64,000 nt of DNA. It comes from Palsa-506 sp963707065. Lineage in GTDB: Bacteria > Actinomycetota > Actinomycetes > Streptosporangiales > Streptosporangiaceae. A program made the position numbers and the translations under genes. Location: the NCBI GenBank assembly GCA_963707065.1, contig CAVPPJ010000018.1, positions 310,001 through 374,000 on the forward strand, in the 5' to 3' direction. Numbering within the stretch: position 1 is the stretch's first letter; each line of letters begins with the position of its first letter. Below, piece by piece: positions 8,779-17,736 of this stretch. The notes under the pieces are model-generated. The model was not told the origin of the DNA. It worked only from the letters and a program-made list of their open reading frames with translations, and made no database searches.

Positions 8779-9909
8779 CTACCGGCGGCCGCGGCTATCC
8801 GGGCTGGCCACGACGATGGCCGGGGTCTGGCCCAGCAGGCCGATCCGGCGGGAGGTGACCTCGAGCCCCTGCCGCCCCAACCGTGCGACCAGCGGCTCCT
8901 CGTGGGTCGTCAGCAGGGCGGCCGTGCCGCCGTCGCGGAGCAGGTGCCGCACGAGCAGCGCGGTCGCGTCAAAGAGCGCCAGCCGGCCGTCCACCCGCAC
9001 CTGCTTGCCCCAGGGCATGTTGCTCGCCACGATCCCGGCGCTGACCCGCTGCGCCGGCCCGCGCCGGACGTCGCGGGCGAAAACCCGATGCCGGAGCAGG
9101 CCGGCCTCCGGGGCAGATCCGGCCGGCCCGGCTGCCAGCCGCTGGCGCGTCAGTTCCGCCGCCCGCTCGTCGATATCGGAGGCGAAGACCGGCAGGCCGA
9201 GGTGCGCGGCCTCAGCAGCAATGGTGCCGGTCCCGCAGAACGGGTCGTAAACGCCGCGCGCCAGCAGATCGGGGCCGGCGCCCGAGATGGCCAGCCGTAC
9301 CAGGGCAGCGGCCACGGTCGGGCGCAGCGCGCCGGCCCGGCCCGGCTCGCCACCGCGGCCCGGCCCGTCACCGGCGCGCTTCCCGATCGGGCGACTCCAC
9401 AGGTTCAGCGCGATATGCGCCATGTCCTCGTCGGCCTGGAGCCGCAGGTCGACGGGGCTGCGCTCGGTCGCGCTGAGGTCGGCGCCCGGGAAGTGCCGGG
9501 CCAGGACAGGCGCCGGATCCCAGCCAGCGGCACGCCGCCAGACGGGACTGCGGGCGGACACGGTCACCGACCACGGACCGGGCAGCTGCCCGCAGTGCGG
9601 CGGGAGGACCTCCCGCACCCGCGCGGCGGCCGCCGCGCACAAGGCAGCGAAGTCGGCCACCCCGGCGATCCGTCCCGGGCCGGCCACTAGCAAGCGCGCG
9701 TCATCGACCGTGCGCGCCTGCCGGCCGAGACGCGCGGCCCCGGCGGCGGTGACGGCCAGCACCAGGAAACGGTCGCCGGCTAGCTGGATCGCGGCCGAAG
9801 GCACGATGGCGGACACCTCAGCGGCGACGACGTCGCCGAGTCCCTTGGTGAAATAGAGCACGAGCCGGATCCCGGCCGTCCCGTCCGGCGGGAGGGCCAG
9901 TGATCTCAT
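8779..9909 (-). CDS. THUMP-domain SAM-dependent RNA methyltransferase
   Basis: 376 residues. The N-terminal region (YFTKGLGDVVAAEV) resembles the NFLD/THUMP module of RlmK/L and Trm14-like enzymes. The C-terminal Rossmann methyltransferase shows motif I DPFCGTGTIAAEA, acidic loop FASDIDERA, and the base-flipping catalytic motif SNMPWGKQ (N-x-P-W class). It is therefore predicted to make an N2-methylguanosine-type mark in rRNA or tRNA. The ATG at 9909 is preceded by AGGAAG; the open frame runs up to 10194 but that part has random-like composition. Convergent with the amidohydrolase. Confidence 0.83.
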   Translation of the reverse strand: MRSLALPPDGTAGIRLVLYFTKGLGDVVAAEVSAIVPSAAIQLAGDRFLVLAVTAAGAARLGRQARTVDDARLLVAGPGRIAGVADFAALCAAAAARVREVLPPHCGQLPGPWSVTVSARSPVWRRAAGWDPAPVLARHFPGADLSATERSPVDLRLQADEDMAHIALNLWSRPIGKRAGDGPGRGGEPGRAGALRPTVAAALVRLAISGAGPDLLARGVYDPFCGTGTIAAEAAHLGLPVFASDIDERAAELTRQRLAAGPAGSAPEAGLLRHRVFARDVRRGPAQRVSAGIVASNMPWGKQVRVDGRLALFDATALLVRHLLRDGGTAALLTTHEEPLVARLGRQGLEVTSRRIGLLGQTPAIVVASPDSRGRR

Positions 9910-10171
9910 CGCTGCTTCCTGCTTACCTGCCAGTGCTTCCCTGCTTACCTGCCGGTGCGGGCGAGGCTGCTGACCAGCGCCGCCGCGCGGTCGCCCGGGT
10001 GCCGCGCCTTCCCTGCATTCTCGCAGCCGCGCCGGGCGACCGCCGGCGCCAGGGCTGGCGTCCGGCGCGGTGGGATCAGTACAATCTCGGCGTGGGACGC
10101 AGGCGCCGGCCCGCCGCCCTGGACGGGTCGCAGACGGCACCAGCGGGCCGGGTGAGCAGGCAGGGAGACAG

Positions 10172-11602
10172 ATGACTGAGCTCATCGTCGGCACGCATCA
10201 GTCCGACACCCATCAGAAGGCCCTGCGGATCAACCTCGATCCGCGCTGGTACGGGACGATCGCCGAGATCGGGGCCGGCCAGGAGGTCGTGCGCTGGTTC
10301 TTCCGGGTGGGCGGCGCGGCGGGCACCATCGCGAAGTCGATCTCCGCTTACGACATGGCCGTCAGCGACGCCGTCTACGGCAAGGCGGACCGGTACGTGT
10401 CCGCCTCGCGGCTGCAGGGAATGCTCGACAAGGAATTCCAGCTCAACGTCGAGCGGCTGGGCGATGAGCGCGGCGACGGAACCTCATTCTTCGCCTTCGC
10501 CGACACGGTCGTCGCGCGCAGCTTCCGGGGCAGCAACGAATGCCACGGCTGGATGGGCGTGAAATTCCAGGCCCAGGCGCGCGACGAGCCAAGCCAGATC
10601 GTGATGCACGTGCGGATGCTCGACATCGAGGCCTCGCTGCAGCAGGAGGCACTCGGGATTGTCGGGGTGAACCTGCTGCACGGGGCGTTTTTCGAGCACC
10701 ACGAACCGGACAAGCTCATCGAGAGCCTGCTCGACCGGCTGACCACCGGCCGCATCGAGATCGACATGATCCAGTTCCGCGGCATTGAATTCCGCGGCGT
10801 GGACAACAGGCTGATGGCGCTCAAGCTCGTCCAGCTCGGACTCAGCGGCGTGGCCATGTTCGGCCCCGACCGTGAGGTACTGCAGCCGAGCGAGGTGCTG
10901 CGCAAGAAGGCGATCCTGGTGGAGCGGGGCAGCTTCCGGCCGCCGACGCACGTGAATCTCGACATGCTGGAGACGGCCAGGGCCAAGTTCGAAGCCGACC
11001 CGGCAGTAGCAGGCAAACCGGTACTGGCGCTCACCGAGATCACCATGCGCAACCTGCTGGCCGGCGGAGCCGACGTGGACCGGCGCGACTTCCTGGCCCG
11101 CGCGGAACTGCTCGCGGCGTGCGGCATGACGGTGCTGATCAGCGACTACTTTGACTACTACCGGCTGGCTGCCTACATCGGCGAACGGACCAGCGAGCGG
11201 ATCGGCATCGTGATGGGGGTGCCGAGCCTGATCGACTTGTTCGACGAGAAGAACCACGCGCTGCTTCCCGGCGGGATCCTGGAAAGCTTCGGGCGGTTGT
11301 TCAAGAACGACCTGAAGCTCTACGTCTACCCCTTGCAGGCCGCGCCGGGCGACAAGCTCATGACGGTGAATGACATCAGCGTCCGGCCGGAACTGCAGCC
11401 GCTGTATGACTACCTGGCCGGCCGGGGCAGTTTTGTTGACCTTGACAACTACCGGCCTGAGTTCCTGCCGATCTTCAGCCGCGACGTGCTCCGCAGGATA
11501 GCCGAGGACGACAGCTCCTGGGAGAGCATGGTCCCCGCTGATGTCGCCGAGCTGATCAAGCGCCGCTGTTTCTTCGGCTACGTCAGGCCGGGCCGGGAGT
11601 GA
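10172..11602 (+). CDS. conserved protein of unknown function (476 aa)
   Basis: A large soluble protein without a recognisable catalytic motif. The start HQKALRINLDPRWYGTIAEI and the phrases FRVGGAAGTIAKSISAYDMAVSD, GGILESFGRLFKNDLKLYVYP and ALGIVGVNLLHGAFF match a family I recall in many bacteria, where it is variously and unconvincingly labelled as a nicotinate-nucleotide adenylyltransferase or a TonB-linked protein. No HxGH nucleotidyltransferase motif is visible. No signal peptide or membrane helix is seen. The ATG at 10172 has an excellent SD (AGGGAG, ~5 nt spacing). Stands alone between genes on the other strand. Confidence 0.8.
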   Translation: MTELIVGTHQSDTHQKALRINLDPRWYGTIAEIGAGQEVVRWFFRVGGAAGTIAKSISAYDMAVSDAVYGKADRYVSASRLQGMLDKEFQLNVERLGDERGDGTSFFAFADTVVARSFRGSNECHGWMGVKFQAQARDEPSQIVMHVRMLDIEASLQQEALGIVGVNLLHGAFFEHHEPDKLIESLLDRLTTGRIEIDMIQFRGIEFRGVDNRLMALKLVQLGLSGVAMFGPDREVLQPSEVLRKKAILVERGSFRPPTHVNLDMLETARAKFEADPAVAGKPVLALTEITMRNLLAGGADVDRRDFLARAELLAACGMTVLISDYFDYYRLAAYIGERTSERIGIVMGVPSLIDLFDEKNHALLPGGILESFGRLFKNDLKLYVYPLQAAPGDKLMTVNDISVRPELQPLYDYLAGRGSFVDLDNYRPEFLPIFSRDVLRRIAEDDSSWESMVPADVAELIKRRCFFGYVRPGRE

Positions 11603-11663
11603 ACCAGTACCGGGCACTCATGCCCGGGCGGCCACGTCCGGCAGAATGCGCGGCACGACCCCG

Positions 11664-11987
11664 CTAGTGCGCGGCGTCGTATTTGCTCATCACCTCGGCG
11701 CTGATACGACCGCGCTCGGACACCTTCAGGCCCTGCCCGGCGGCCCATGCGCGCACCGCTGCCCGGTCGTTCCTCGATCCGCCGGCCCGGCCCGGCTTCG
11801 CTGCCCGCCGCTGAGCAGTCTTGCGCCCGGCATCCATAAAGGGCTGCAACGACTTCTCCAGCTTGGCGCGATTCTTCTTGCCGAGATCGATCTCGTAGTT
11901 AAGCCCATCGACGCCGAAGGCCACCGTCTCAGCACCGGGCGATCCGTCCAGGTCATCAGTGACGACCACACTCACAGTCTTTGCCAT
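11664..11987 (-). CDS. lsr2: Lsr2 nucleoid-associated protein
   Basis: A 107-residue H-NS-like DNA-bridging protein that silences AT-rich genes in actinobacteria. N-terminal dimerisation part: VSVVVTDDLDGS then VAFGVDGLNYEIDL. C-terminal DNA-binding part: VRAWAAGQGLKVSERGRIS; family members contact the AT minor groove through an AT-hook-like R-G-R triplet, here ERGRI. Length is normal. No SD precedes the ATG, and a promoter-like pair sits at the distance expected for a leaderless message (see 11995-12023). Confidence 0.93.
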   Translation of the reverse strand: MAKTVSVVVTDDLDGSPGAETVAFGVDGLNYEIDLGKKNRAKLEKSLQPFMDAGRKTAQRRAAKPGRAGGSRNDRAAVRAWAAGQGLKVSERGRISAEVMSKYDAAH

Positions 11988-11994
11988 GCTGGGG

Positions 11995-12023
11995 ATCGTC
12001 CAGGTTCAGCGGCTTATTGTCAA
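11995..12023 (-). promoter_or_regulatory. candidate leaderless promoter of lsr2
   Basis: On the minus strand TTGACA (12018-12023) is followed after 17 bp by GACGAT (11995-12000), 7 bp before the lsr2 ATG. The -35 is perfect and the -10 weak. With no SD in front of the ATG, transcription starting at or next to the start codon is plausible. Confidence 0.35.
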
Positions 12024-12189
12024 AAGAGACTCGCTGCATTCAGCATCTTCGGGTGCTCCCGGCGCGCCATCAAGGACCGCATAGCCGGGCTTTCCTGGCG
12101 CTGCGAACCAGCATCCTTGCGTCGCGCTTTCCGCTAAGGGCCCGGATCCTCGGCGAATAGCAGGCGGGCGGTAGCAGAACCGGCGCGGG

Positions 12190-13200
12190 TCAGAATCCGA
12201 AGCCGCTGCCCGCCAGGCTGGCGGTGGCCGGCTCGCAGGCGTGCGCCAGGCACGGCAGCCCGAACATGTCCTCGACCGTCCGGGTGATCGAGTAGAGCGT
12301 GAAGAAGGTGCTGTTGCCGCCGGGCCTGGCGTCCGGCCAGACCACGAAAAGCGGCAGCTGGCAGCTCGGCTGCGACCCGGCCAGGTCCGCGCTCTGATCG
12401 GCGCAGTTCTCGCCGAACTCGCTGTCCCGCCCGGTGCCCTCGTCGTAGGTCACCAGGACGAGGACGGAGCCGTCCCGGTAAGCGGGGGCCGCGGTGACCA
12501 GCGTCAGGAAGCGCCGCAGCCAGCCGTCCGCGGCCGCCAGGGCGCACGATCGGCTGCAGCGTCCTTCCCCGTCGTTATCCCTGTTCGGGGTCACCCAGGC
12601 GACCGAGGGAAGTGCCCCGCCGCGCAGGGCGTCGTAGAAAGCCCCGGATCTGGCGGTCAGGTCGGGCACGGGGACATCATCGGCGCGGCACTCGGCGGCG
12701 CTGATCCCGGTGTAGAAGATCCCCGGGTTATGGCCGATCTTGTATGGCCATGCGCTGGCCTTGTCGCATGCCGACGGCATGGATTCCTCGTATACCTTCC
12801 AGGTCCGGCCGGTGCGGTCCAGCTGCTGGTAGACATTGTTCTCGTCGCTGGCGCAGGCGGGATAGTTGCAGCCGTGCAGAGACGAGGCCGGGTACTGGCC
12901 GCCGGAGGCAGCCAGGTAGTTCGAGGCGCTGCCGTGCGTCGCGCCGAACGCCTCGGTGGCGTTGCCGCATGCGCTGGCGAGCCGTGTTTCGTAGGGCGCG
13001 TCCGGGCTGCCGATCACCTGGCCGCGGGTGCGGTTCTCCAGCATCACGATGATGATGTGCCGGATGGCCGGTGCCGCCGCCGGGGTCTGGCCGCACAGCG
13101 GGACCCGGCCCGGCGAGGCCGGCCAGGTCAGCACCGTCACCGCCGCCACCGCCACCGCCACCGTGGCCGCGGCCACGGCCATTGCCCGTGCAGACTTCAT
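12190..13200 (-). CDS. secreted phosphoesterase / acid phosphatase family protein
   Basis: 336 residues. A signal peptide with an Ala/Val-rich core (AVAAATVAVAVAAVTVLTW) is followed by the phosphoesterase (PF04185-like) domain: HIIIVMLENRTRGQVIG at the start, a central VAWVTPNRDNDGEG, and LVLVTYDEGTG near the metal site. The C-terminal third holds several cysteines (ENCADQSAD, PSCQLP, LPCLAHACE), in keeping with an exported, disulphide-bonded enzyme. Phospholipase C and acid phosphatase members share this fold; the substrate is not clear. Isolated, with ~355 bp of mostly empty sequence upstream. Confidence 0.85.
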   Translation of the reverse strand: MKSARAMAVAAATVAVAVAAVTVLTWPASPGRVPLCGQTPAAAPAIRHIIIVMLENRTRGQVIGSPDAPYETRLASACGNATEAFGATHGSASNYLAASGGQYPASSLHGCNYPACASDENNVYQQLDRTGRTWKVYEESMPSACDKASAWPYKIGHNPGIFYTGISAAECRADDVPVPDLTARSGAFYDALRGGALPSVAWVTPNRDNDGEGRCSRSCALAAADGWLRRFLTLVTAAPAYRDGSVLVLVTYDEGTGRDSEFGENCADQSADLAGSQPSCQLPLFVVWPDARPGGNSTFFTLYSITRTVEDMFGLPCLAHACEPATASLAGSGFGF

Positions 13201-13555
13201 GGCTCTCCCCGCCCTGTCCGGTGCCGTATCCAGGCGTGCCCGGCAGGACAGTATCGCCGTCTACCGTGCGCACATGGGCCTGTTCAGACGTCGAAAACCG
13301 GCTACCTCCACTGCGGGCGCTTATTGATTACGACTTCCGGCTGGCCAACTCCGGCACCAACGCCGGGCTGGCTAACACGGTCTACCACGAGCACGTCCCG
13401 GGCGGCCCGAGCCAGGCCGGCCGCGAGTAGCGCCACGGCGACTTGTGGCTAGCCCCACCAGGAAGACGGGTGCCCGCCACGTTCCCCGGCAGCTGCCAAG
13501 TTCGTAGCGTGGCGGCAGGTGCAGACGGCGTCACCGACTATTCAGGGAGCCTGTG
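13201..13555. other. intergenic region with a possible short or broken gene
   Basis: No full-length gene. A 17-codon frame starts at ATG 13274 (MGLFRRRKPATSTAGAY). One frame over, ALIDYDFRLANSGTNAGLAN continues to a TAG at 13428-13430. Dropping one base near 13316 would fuse both into a ~50-residue protein. I do not recognise it; it may be a small gene with a +1 shift or a remnant. Confidence 0.35.
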
Positions 13556-14374
13556 ATGAACACCACGACGCTCGGCCACCGCGCCGCCAGCCGCACCCCC
13601 GGCAGCTACGGTTTCCGCACCGTCGCCCTGATGGAGTGGCAGAAACTCCGCACGGTCCGTTCCACCTGGTACATCGTGGCCATCTTCGCGGCCGGCCTGA
13701 TCGGCCTGGCCATGCTCGCGGCGGGCCATCAGAACTACGCGCAGATGTCCGCCGCCGGCCGCGCGTCCTTCGACCCCACCTACGACGCCTTCCTCGGACT
13801 CGTGCCCGGCCAGCTGCTGCTCGGCATCCTCGGCGTGCTCGCGATCACGACCGAGTTCTCCTCCGGGATGATCCGCGCCACGTTCGCCGCGGCGCCCAGC
13901 CGCCCGCTCGTGCTCGCCGCGAAGGCAGCGGTGCTCGGGGCCGTCACACTGGCGGCGGGGGAGATCTCCGCCTTCGCGGCGTTCTTCGCCGCCCAGGCAA
14001 TGCTGACGGCCCCGGCCCCGCACGCCACGCTCGGCCAGCCCGGCGTGCTGCGCGCGGCGGCGATGGCCGGCGCCTACCCGGCGCTGATCGCGCTCATCAG
14101 CCTGGGCATCGGCGCGATCATCCGGCACACCGCGGGCGCCATCTGCGCCGTGGCCGGCCTGCTATTCGTGCTGCCGGTGCTGTTCTTCTCGCTGGGCAGC
14201 TCGACCCGGAACACAGCGCAGAAATTCCTGCCCGACACCATGCGGAATTCGCTGATTGCGGTCAAGCCGGTCGGGCACCTGCTGTCGCCCGGGCTGACCT
14301 TCGGCTTGCTGTCCGCGTATGCGATGGTCGCGCTCGCGGCCGGGGCCTGGGCGCTCACTCTGCGTGATGCCTGA
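13556..14374 (+). CDS. ABC-2 type permease protein (orphan, no adjacent ATPase)
   Basis: 272 residues with six membrane helices in the ABC-2 layout. The cytoplasmic entry VALMEWQKLRTVRSTWY precedes helix 1. LGILGVLAITTEFSSGMIRATFAAAPSR is the usual EFSSG-type motif of ABC-2 permeases. The partner ATPase that should lie beside it is absent on both sides, so either the ATPase is encoded elsewhere or this is a leftover half of a transporter. The ATG at 13556 has SD AGGGAG; GTG 13553 is an alternative. The sensor kinase starts ~38 bp downstream, suggesting joint control. Confidence 0.85.
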   Translation: MNTTTLGHRAASRTPGSYGFRTVALMEWQKLRTVRSTWYIVAIFAAGLIGLAMLAAGHQNYAQMSAAGRASFDPTYDAFLGLVPGQLLLGILGVLAITTEFSSGMIRATFAAAPSRPLVLAAKAAVLGAVTLAAGEISAFAAFFAAQAMLTAPAPHATLGQPGVLRAAAMAGAYPALIALISLGIGAIIRHTAGAICAVAGLLFVLPVLFFSLGSSTRNTAQKFLPDTMRNSLIAVKPVGHLLSPGLTFGLLSAYAMVALAAGAWALTLRDA

Positions 14375-14411
14375 ACCGCTCGCCCCGGGTCGCCGGCTTA
14401 GGCTAAGGGCC

Positions 14412-15758
14412 ATGACCGAGTCGTTCCCCGCCGCGATCCGGGGCCGGTGGCGGCCGGGCGCCGGGTTCCTCTTCCGCACGGGTCGTCGCACGCTGGCGGA
14501 ATCGCTGTACCTGCTCACCGCGCCGGTGACCGCCGCGGCCGGCCTGCTGCTTGTGCTCGGCGGCCTGTGCGCCGGGACGGTCGGTTTGCTGTTGCCGGGC
14601 GGCCCGGCGGCCGTGGCCGGCCCGCTGGCACCGGCGCGTTGGTTCGCCGACTTGGAACGGTGGCGGATCGCCAAGGTGCGCCCCCCGGCCGCCAGGGCGG
14701 AGGGCGCGGGCCGGCGGCCGAGACCGAAGGAGAGCGTCGCCGCGTCCGACCCGGGGCTGTGGCTCGAGGTAGCGCACGCGGTGGTGGTGCTCCCTGTCGC
14801 TCTGGTCACCTCAGTGCTGACGGCGCTGTGGTGGTTCGTCGGCCTCGGTGCCGCCACGTCCGCCGTGCGCTACCAGTACGCGTCCGCCGGGTCGCTGCCG
14901 ATGCGGCCGATGACCCTGTCCGTGGGCAGCGCCCAGTCCCACATCGCCTTGAGCCTGGGGCTGACGTCGCCGGCCGGGCGGCTCGCCTTCGGGACCGCGG
15001 CCGGCTTGCTGCTGCTGCTCACCCTGCCGCTGGTGACCCGGGCGTGCGTCGCCGCCCAGGCCGGGCTCGGGCAGGCGCTGCTGTCTGACGCGTCCGCGTT
15101 GCATCGCAGGATCAGCGGACTGGAGCAGGAGCGGGACACCGCCCGGGCGCAGACCGTCGCCGCGGTGACGGCCGAGGCGGCCGCGCTGCGCCGGCTAGAG
15201 CGCGACATCCACGACGGGCCCCAGCAGCGCCTGGTCCGCCTGGCGATGGAGCTTGGCCGCGCCCAGCACCACTTCGACAGCAGGCCGGGGGCCGCCCGGG
15301 AGGCGCTCGCCGACGCGATCGTGCAGGCCCAGGAGGCGCTGGAGGAGCTACGGGCCCTGTCCCGCGGCATCGCCCCGCCGATCCTCGTCGACCGCGGCCT
15401 GCGCGAGGCGCTCACCGCCCTGGCCGCGCGCTCCGTCATCCCCGCTGAGCTCGACGCCGGCCCGCTGGACCGCCGGCTGGACGCGGCCGTGGAGACGGCC
15501 GCGTACTTCGTGATCGCCGAGGCCCTGACCAACGTGGCCAAGCACAGCCACGCCCGCCGGTGCACGATCGGGCTGCGCCTCGGCGCGGGAACCTTGCGGG
15601 CCTGGGTGACGGACGACGGGGTAGGCGGTGCGGCGCTGGACAAGGGACACGGGCTGCGGGGGCTGGACGACCGGCTGCACGCGGCCGACGGCCGGCTGCG
15701 GGTCACCAGTCCCTACGGCGGCCCGACGACGATCACCGCGGAACTGCCGTGCTGCTGA
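14412..15758 (+). CDS. NarL-type sensor histidine kinase (HisKA_3)
   Basis: About 448 residues. The N-terminal half has membrane helices (YLLTAPVTAAAGLLLVLGGL; AVVVLPVALVTSVLTALWW; GLLLLLTLPLVTRACV). A short coiled coil leads into the HisKA_3 dimerisation helix, with the phospho-acceptor histidine in LERDIHDGPQQRL (~266). The HATPase follows, with N box EALTNVAKHS and G box DDGVGGA / GHGLRGLDDR. Start taken at ATG 14412; ATG 14367, overlapping the permease stop, is possible. The stop overlaps the regulator start by 10 bp, so the two proteins are translationally coupled partners. Confidence 0.9.
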   Translation: MTESFPAAIRGRWRPGAGFLFRTGRRTLAESLYLLTAPVTAAAGLLLVLGGLCAGTVGLLLPGGPAAVAGPLAPARWFADLERWRIAKVRPPAARAEGAGRRPRPKESVAASDPGLWLEVAHAVVVLPVALVTSVLTALWWFVGLGAATSAVRYQYASAGSLPMRPMTLSVGSAQSHIALSLGLTSPAGRLAFGTAAGLLLLLTLPLVTRACVAAQAGLGQALLSDASALHRRISGLEQERDTARAQTVAAVTAEAAALRRLERDIHDGPQQRLVRLAMELGRAQHHFDSRPGAAREALADAIVQAQEALEELRALSRGIAPPILVDRGLREALTALAARSVIPAELDAGPLDRRLDAAVETAAYFVIAEALTNVAKHSHARRCTIGLRLGAGTLRAWVTDDGVGGAALDKGHGLRGLDDRLHAADGRLRVTSPYGGPTTITAELPCC

Positions 15759-16456
15759 CCCCCCGCGATGCCGCGCCCGGAGCACCGCCGGACCGCGCGG
15801 CCCGCGGCCCGCTGCGGATCGTCGTGGCCGACGATGCGGTGCTGCTGCGCGAGGGCCTGGTCCGCCTGCTCGCCGAGGACGGTCACCAGGTAGTGGCCGC
15901 GGTCGGCGATGGCCCCGCCCTGATCGAGGCGGTGCTCAGACACCGCCCGGACGTGTCGGTCGTCGACGTGCGGATGCCGCCGACCCACACCGACGAGGGC
16001 CTGCGCGCGGCGATCACCGCCCGCTCGCAGCTGCCCGGCGCCCCCATGCTGGTGCTCAGCCAGTACGTGGAAGCGTCCTACGCCGGCGACCTGCTCGCGG
16101 ACGGCTCCGGCGCGATCGGCTACCTGCTCAAAGACCGGGTCGCCAGGGTCGGCGAGTTCCTGGACGCCCTGGACCGGGTCGCCCGCGGCGCGACGGTGCT
16201 CGACCCCCAGGTCATTGCCCAGTTGCTGGCCGGGCAGCATCGCGACAACGCGCTGGGGGCGCTGACCGCGCGGGAACGGCAACTCCTGGCACTGATGGCC
16301 GAGGGCCACTCCAACGCGGCCATCGCCCAGCGACTGGTGATCTCCGCCAGCGCGGTGGAAAAACACATCAGCAACGTCTTCGCCAAGCTCGGCCTGCCGC
16401 CCGACGACGCCCGGCACCGCCGGGTACTTGCCGTGCTGGCCTACCTCAGGGCCTGA
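15749..16456 (+). CDS. NarL/FixJ-family response regulator
   Basis: 235 residues from the GTG at 15749. The receiver domain has the acidic pair in IVVADDAVLLREGL, phospho-Asp in VSVVDVRMPPTHTDEG and the conserved Lys in YLLKDRVARV. The LuxR-type helix-turn-helix follows: LTARERQLLALMAEGHSNAAIA then SASAVEKHISNVFAKL. The PP-T-HTDEG loop is typical of regulators partnering DesK/LiaS-like kinases. It overlaps the kinase gene by 10 bp. Targets unknown, but the ABC-2 permease directly upstream is a natural candidate. Confidence 0.92.
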   Translation: MLLTPRDAAPGAPPDRAARGPLRIVVADDAVLLREGLVRLLAEDGHQVVAAVGDGPALIEAVLRHRPDVSVVDVRMPPTHTDEGLRAAITARSQLPGAPMLVLSQYVEASYAGDLLADGSGAIGYLLKDRVARVGEFLDALDRVARGATVLDPQVIAQLLAGQHRDNALGALTARERQLLALMAEGHSNAAIAQRLVISASAVEKHISNVFAKLGLPPDDARHRRVLAVLAYLRA

Positions 16457-16563
16457 CCGCGGCCCCGCCGCGCCCGCCGCCGCGGCTGGCCGAGCCCGGA
16501 GCCGCGGGGCAGGCCGCGCGGACGGTCAAGCCAACCTGATAACCGCAGGTCAGCAGGGGTACA

Positions 16564-17736
16564 TCAGTCCTTCAGGAGCTGGCGGGCCATGACGACGCGC
16601 TGGATCTGGTTGGTGCCCTCGTAGATCTGGGTGATCTTCGCGTCGCGCATCATCCGCTCCACCGGATAATCGCTGACGTACCCGTAGCCGCCGAGCAGCT
16701 GGACGGCGTCGGTGGTGACATCCATGGCCACGTCGGAGGCGAAGCACTTGCAGGCCGACGAGATGAACGTCAGGTCGTCACCAACGTCGCCGCGAACGGC
16801 CCGCTCCGACCTGGCCGCGGCGGCGTAGGTGAGCTGCCTGGCCGCCTCGACCTTCATCGCCATGTCGGCGAGCATGAACTGCACCCCCTGGAACTCGGCC
16901 ACGGCCCGGCCGAACTGCCGCCGCTCCTTGACGTAGCCGGTGGCGTAGTCGAGCGCGCCCTGGGCGATGCCGAGTGCCTGCGCGGCGATCGTGATCCTGG
17001 TGTGGTCCAGCGTCGCCAGCGCCGTCCTGAACCCGGTGCCCTCCGCGCCGATCAGCCGGTCAGCCGGAATCACGCAGTTGTCGAAGAACAGCTCCCGGGT
17101 CGGCGAGCCCTTGATGCCGAGCTTGTGCTCGGGCGCCCCGAACGAGAGCCCGGCGTCGCCCGCCTCCACCACGAACGCCGAGATCCCGGCGGCACCGGCC
17201 GACGGATCGGTCACCGCCATCACGGTGTAGTACTTCGAGACGCCAGCGTTGGTGATCCACCGCTTCGTGCCGTTCAGGATGTAGGCGTCCCCGTCGCGGA
17301 CGGCCCGCGTGGTCATGGCCGCCGCGTCGGAGCCAGCCTCCGGCTCGGACAGCGCATAGGAGAACATCCCCTCGCCGCGCGCGACCGGCGGCAGGTACCG
17401 CTGCTTGAGGTCCTCGGAGGCGGCGAGCAGCAGCGGCATCGTCCCCAGCTTGTTGACGGCCGGGATCAGCGAAGACGACGCACAGGCCCGCGCGACTTCC
17501 TCGATGACTATCACGGTCGCGATCGCGTCCGCGCCCGCGCCGCCGTATTCCGCCGGGATGTGCACGGCCTGCAGGTCGGCCTTGACCAGTGCGTCATGAG
17601 CTTCCCACGGGAACTCGGCGGCCTGGTCGACCTTGGCGGCATGCGGCGCGATCCTGGCGTCGGCCAGCGCGCGGACGGACTCGCGTAGTGCTTCGTGCTC
17701 AGGCGGCAGCCCGTAGGCGGGAAACTCGAGGCTCAT
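16564..17736 (-). CDS. acyl-CoA dehydrogenase
   Basis: FAD-dependent alpha,beta-dehydrogenation of an acyl-CoA. 390 residues, the normal length. FAD/substrate signatures FSYALSEPEAGSDAAAM and WITNAGVSKYY; the C-terminal domain has QLLGGYGYVSDYPVERMMRDAK and the catalytic base Glu373 in IYEGTNQIQR, the position used by short/medium-chain enzymes rather than isovaleryl-CoA dehydrogenase. The start codon overlaps the purE stop (ATGA), so it is translated from the purK-purE message, an arrangement I recall from other actinomycetes. The exact chain-length preference is not visible. Confidence 0.92.
   Translation of the reverse strand: MSLEFPAYGLPPEHEALRESVRALADARIAPHAAKVDQAAEFPWEAHDALVKADLQAVHIPAEYGGAGADAIATVIVIEEVARACASSSLIPAVNKLGTMPLLLAASEDLKQRYLPPVARGEGMFSYALSEPEAGSDAAAMTTRAVRDGDAYILNGTKRWITNAGVSKYYTVMAVTDPSAGAAGISAFVVEAGDAGLSFGAPEHKLGIKGSPTRELFFDNCVIPADRLIGAEGTGFRTALATLDHTRITIAAQALGIAQGALDYATGYVKERRQFGRAVAEFQGVQFMLADMAMKVEAARQLTYAAAARSERAVRGDVGDDLTFISSACKCFASDVAMDVTTDAVQLLGGYGYVSDYPVERMMRDAKITQIYEGTNQIQRVVMARQLLKD

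Noticed and set aside
10070..10171. Upstream extension of the 476-aa protein from 10070
   Set aside because: The added residues are Arg/Gly/Pro filler, while ATG 10172 has a strong SD and matches the expected family start.
9910..10194. Upstream extension of the THUMP methyltransferase
   Set aside because: The added 95 residues are low-complexity; ATG 9909 has an AGGAAG SD.
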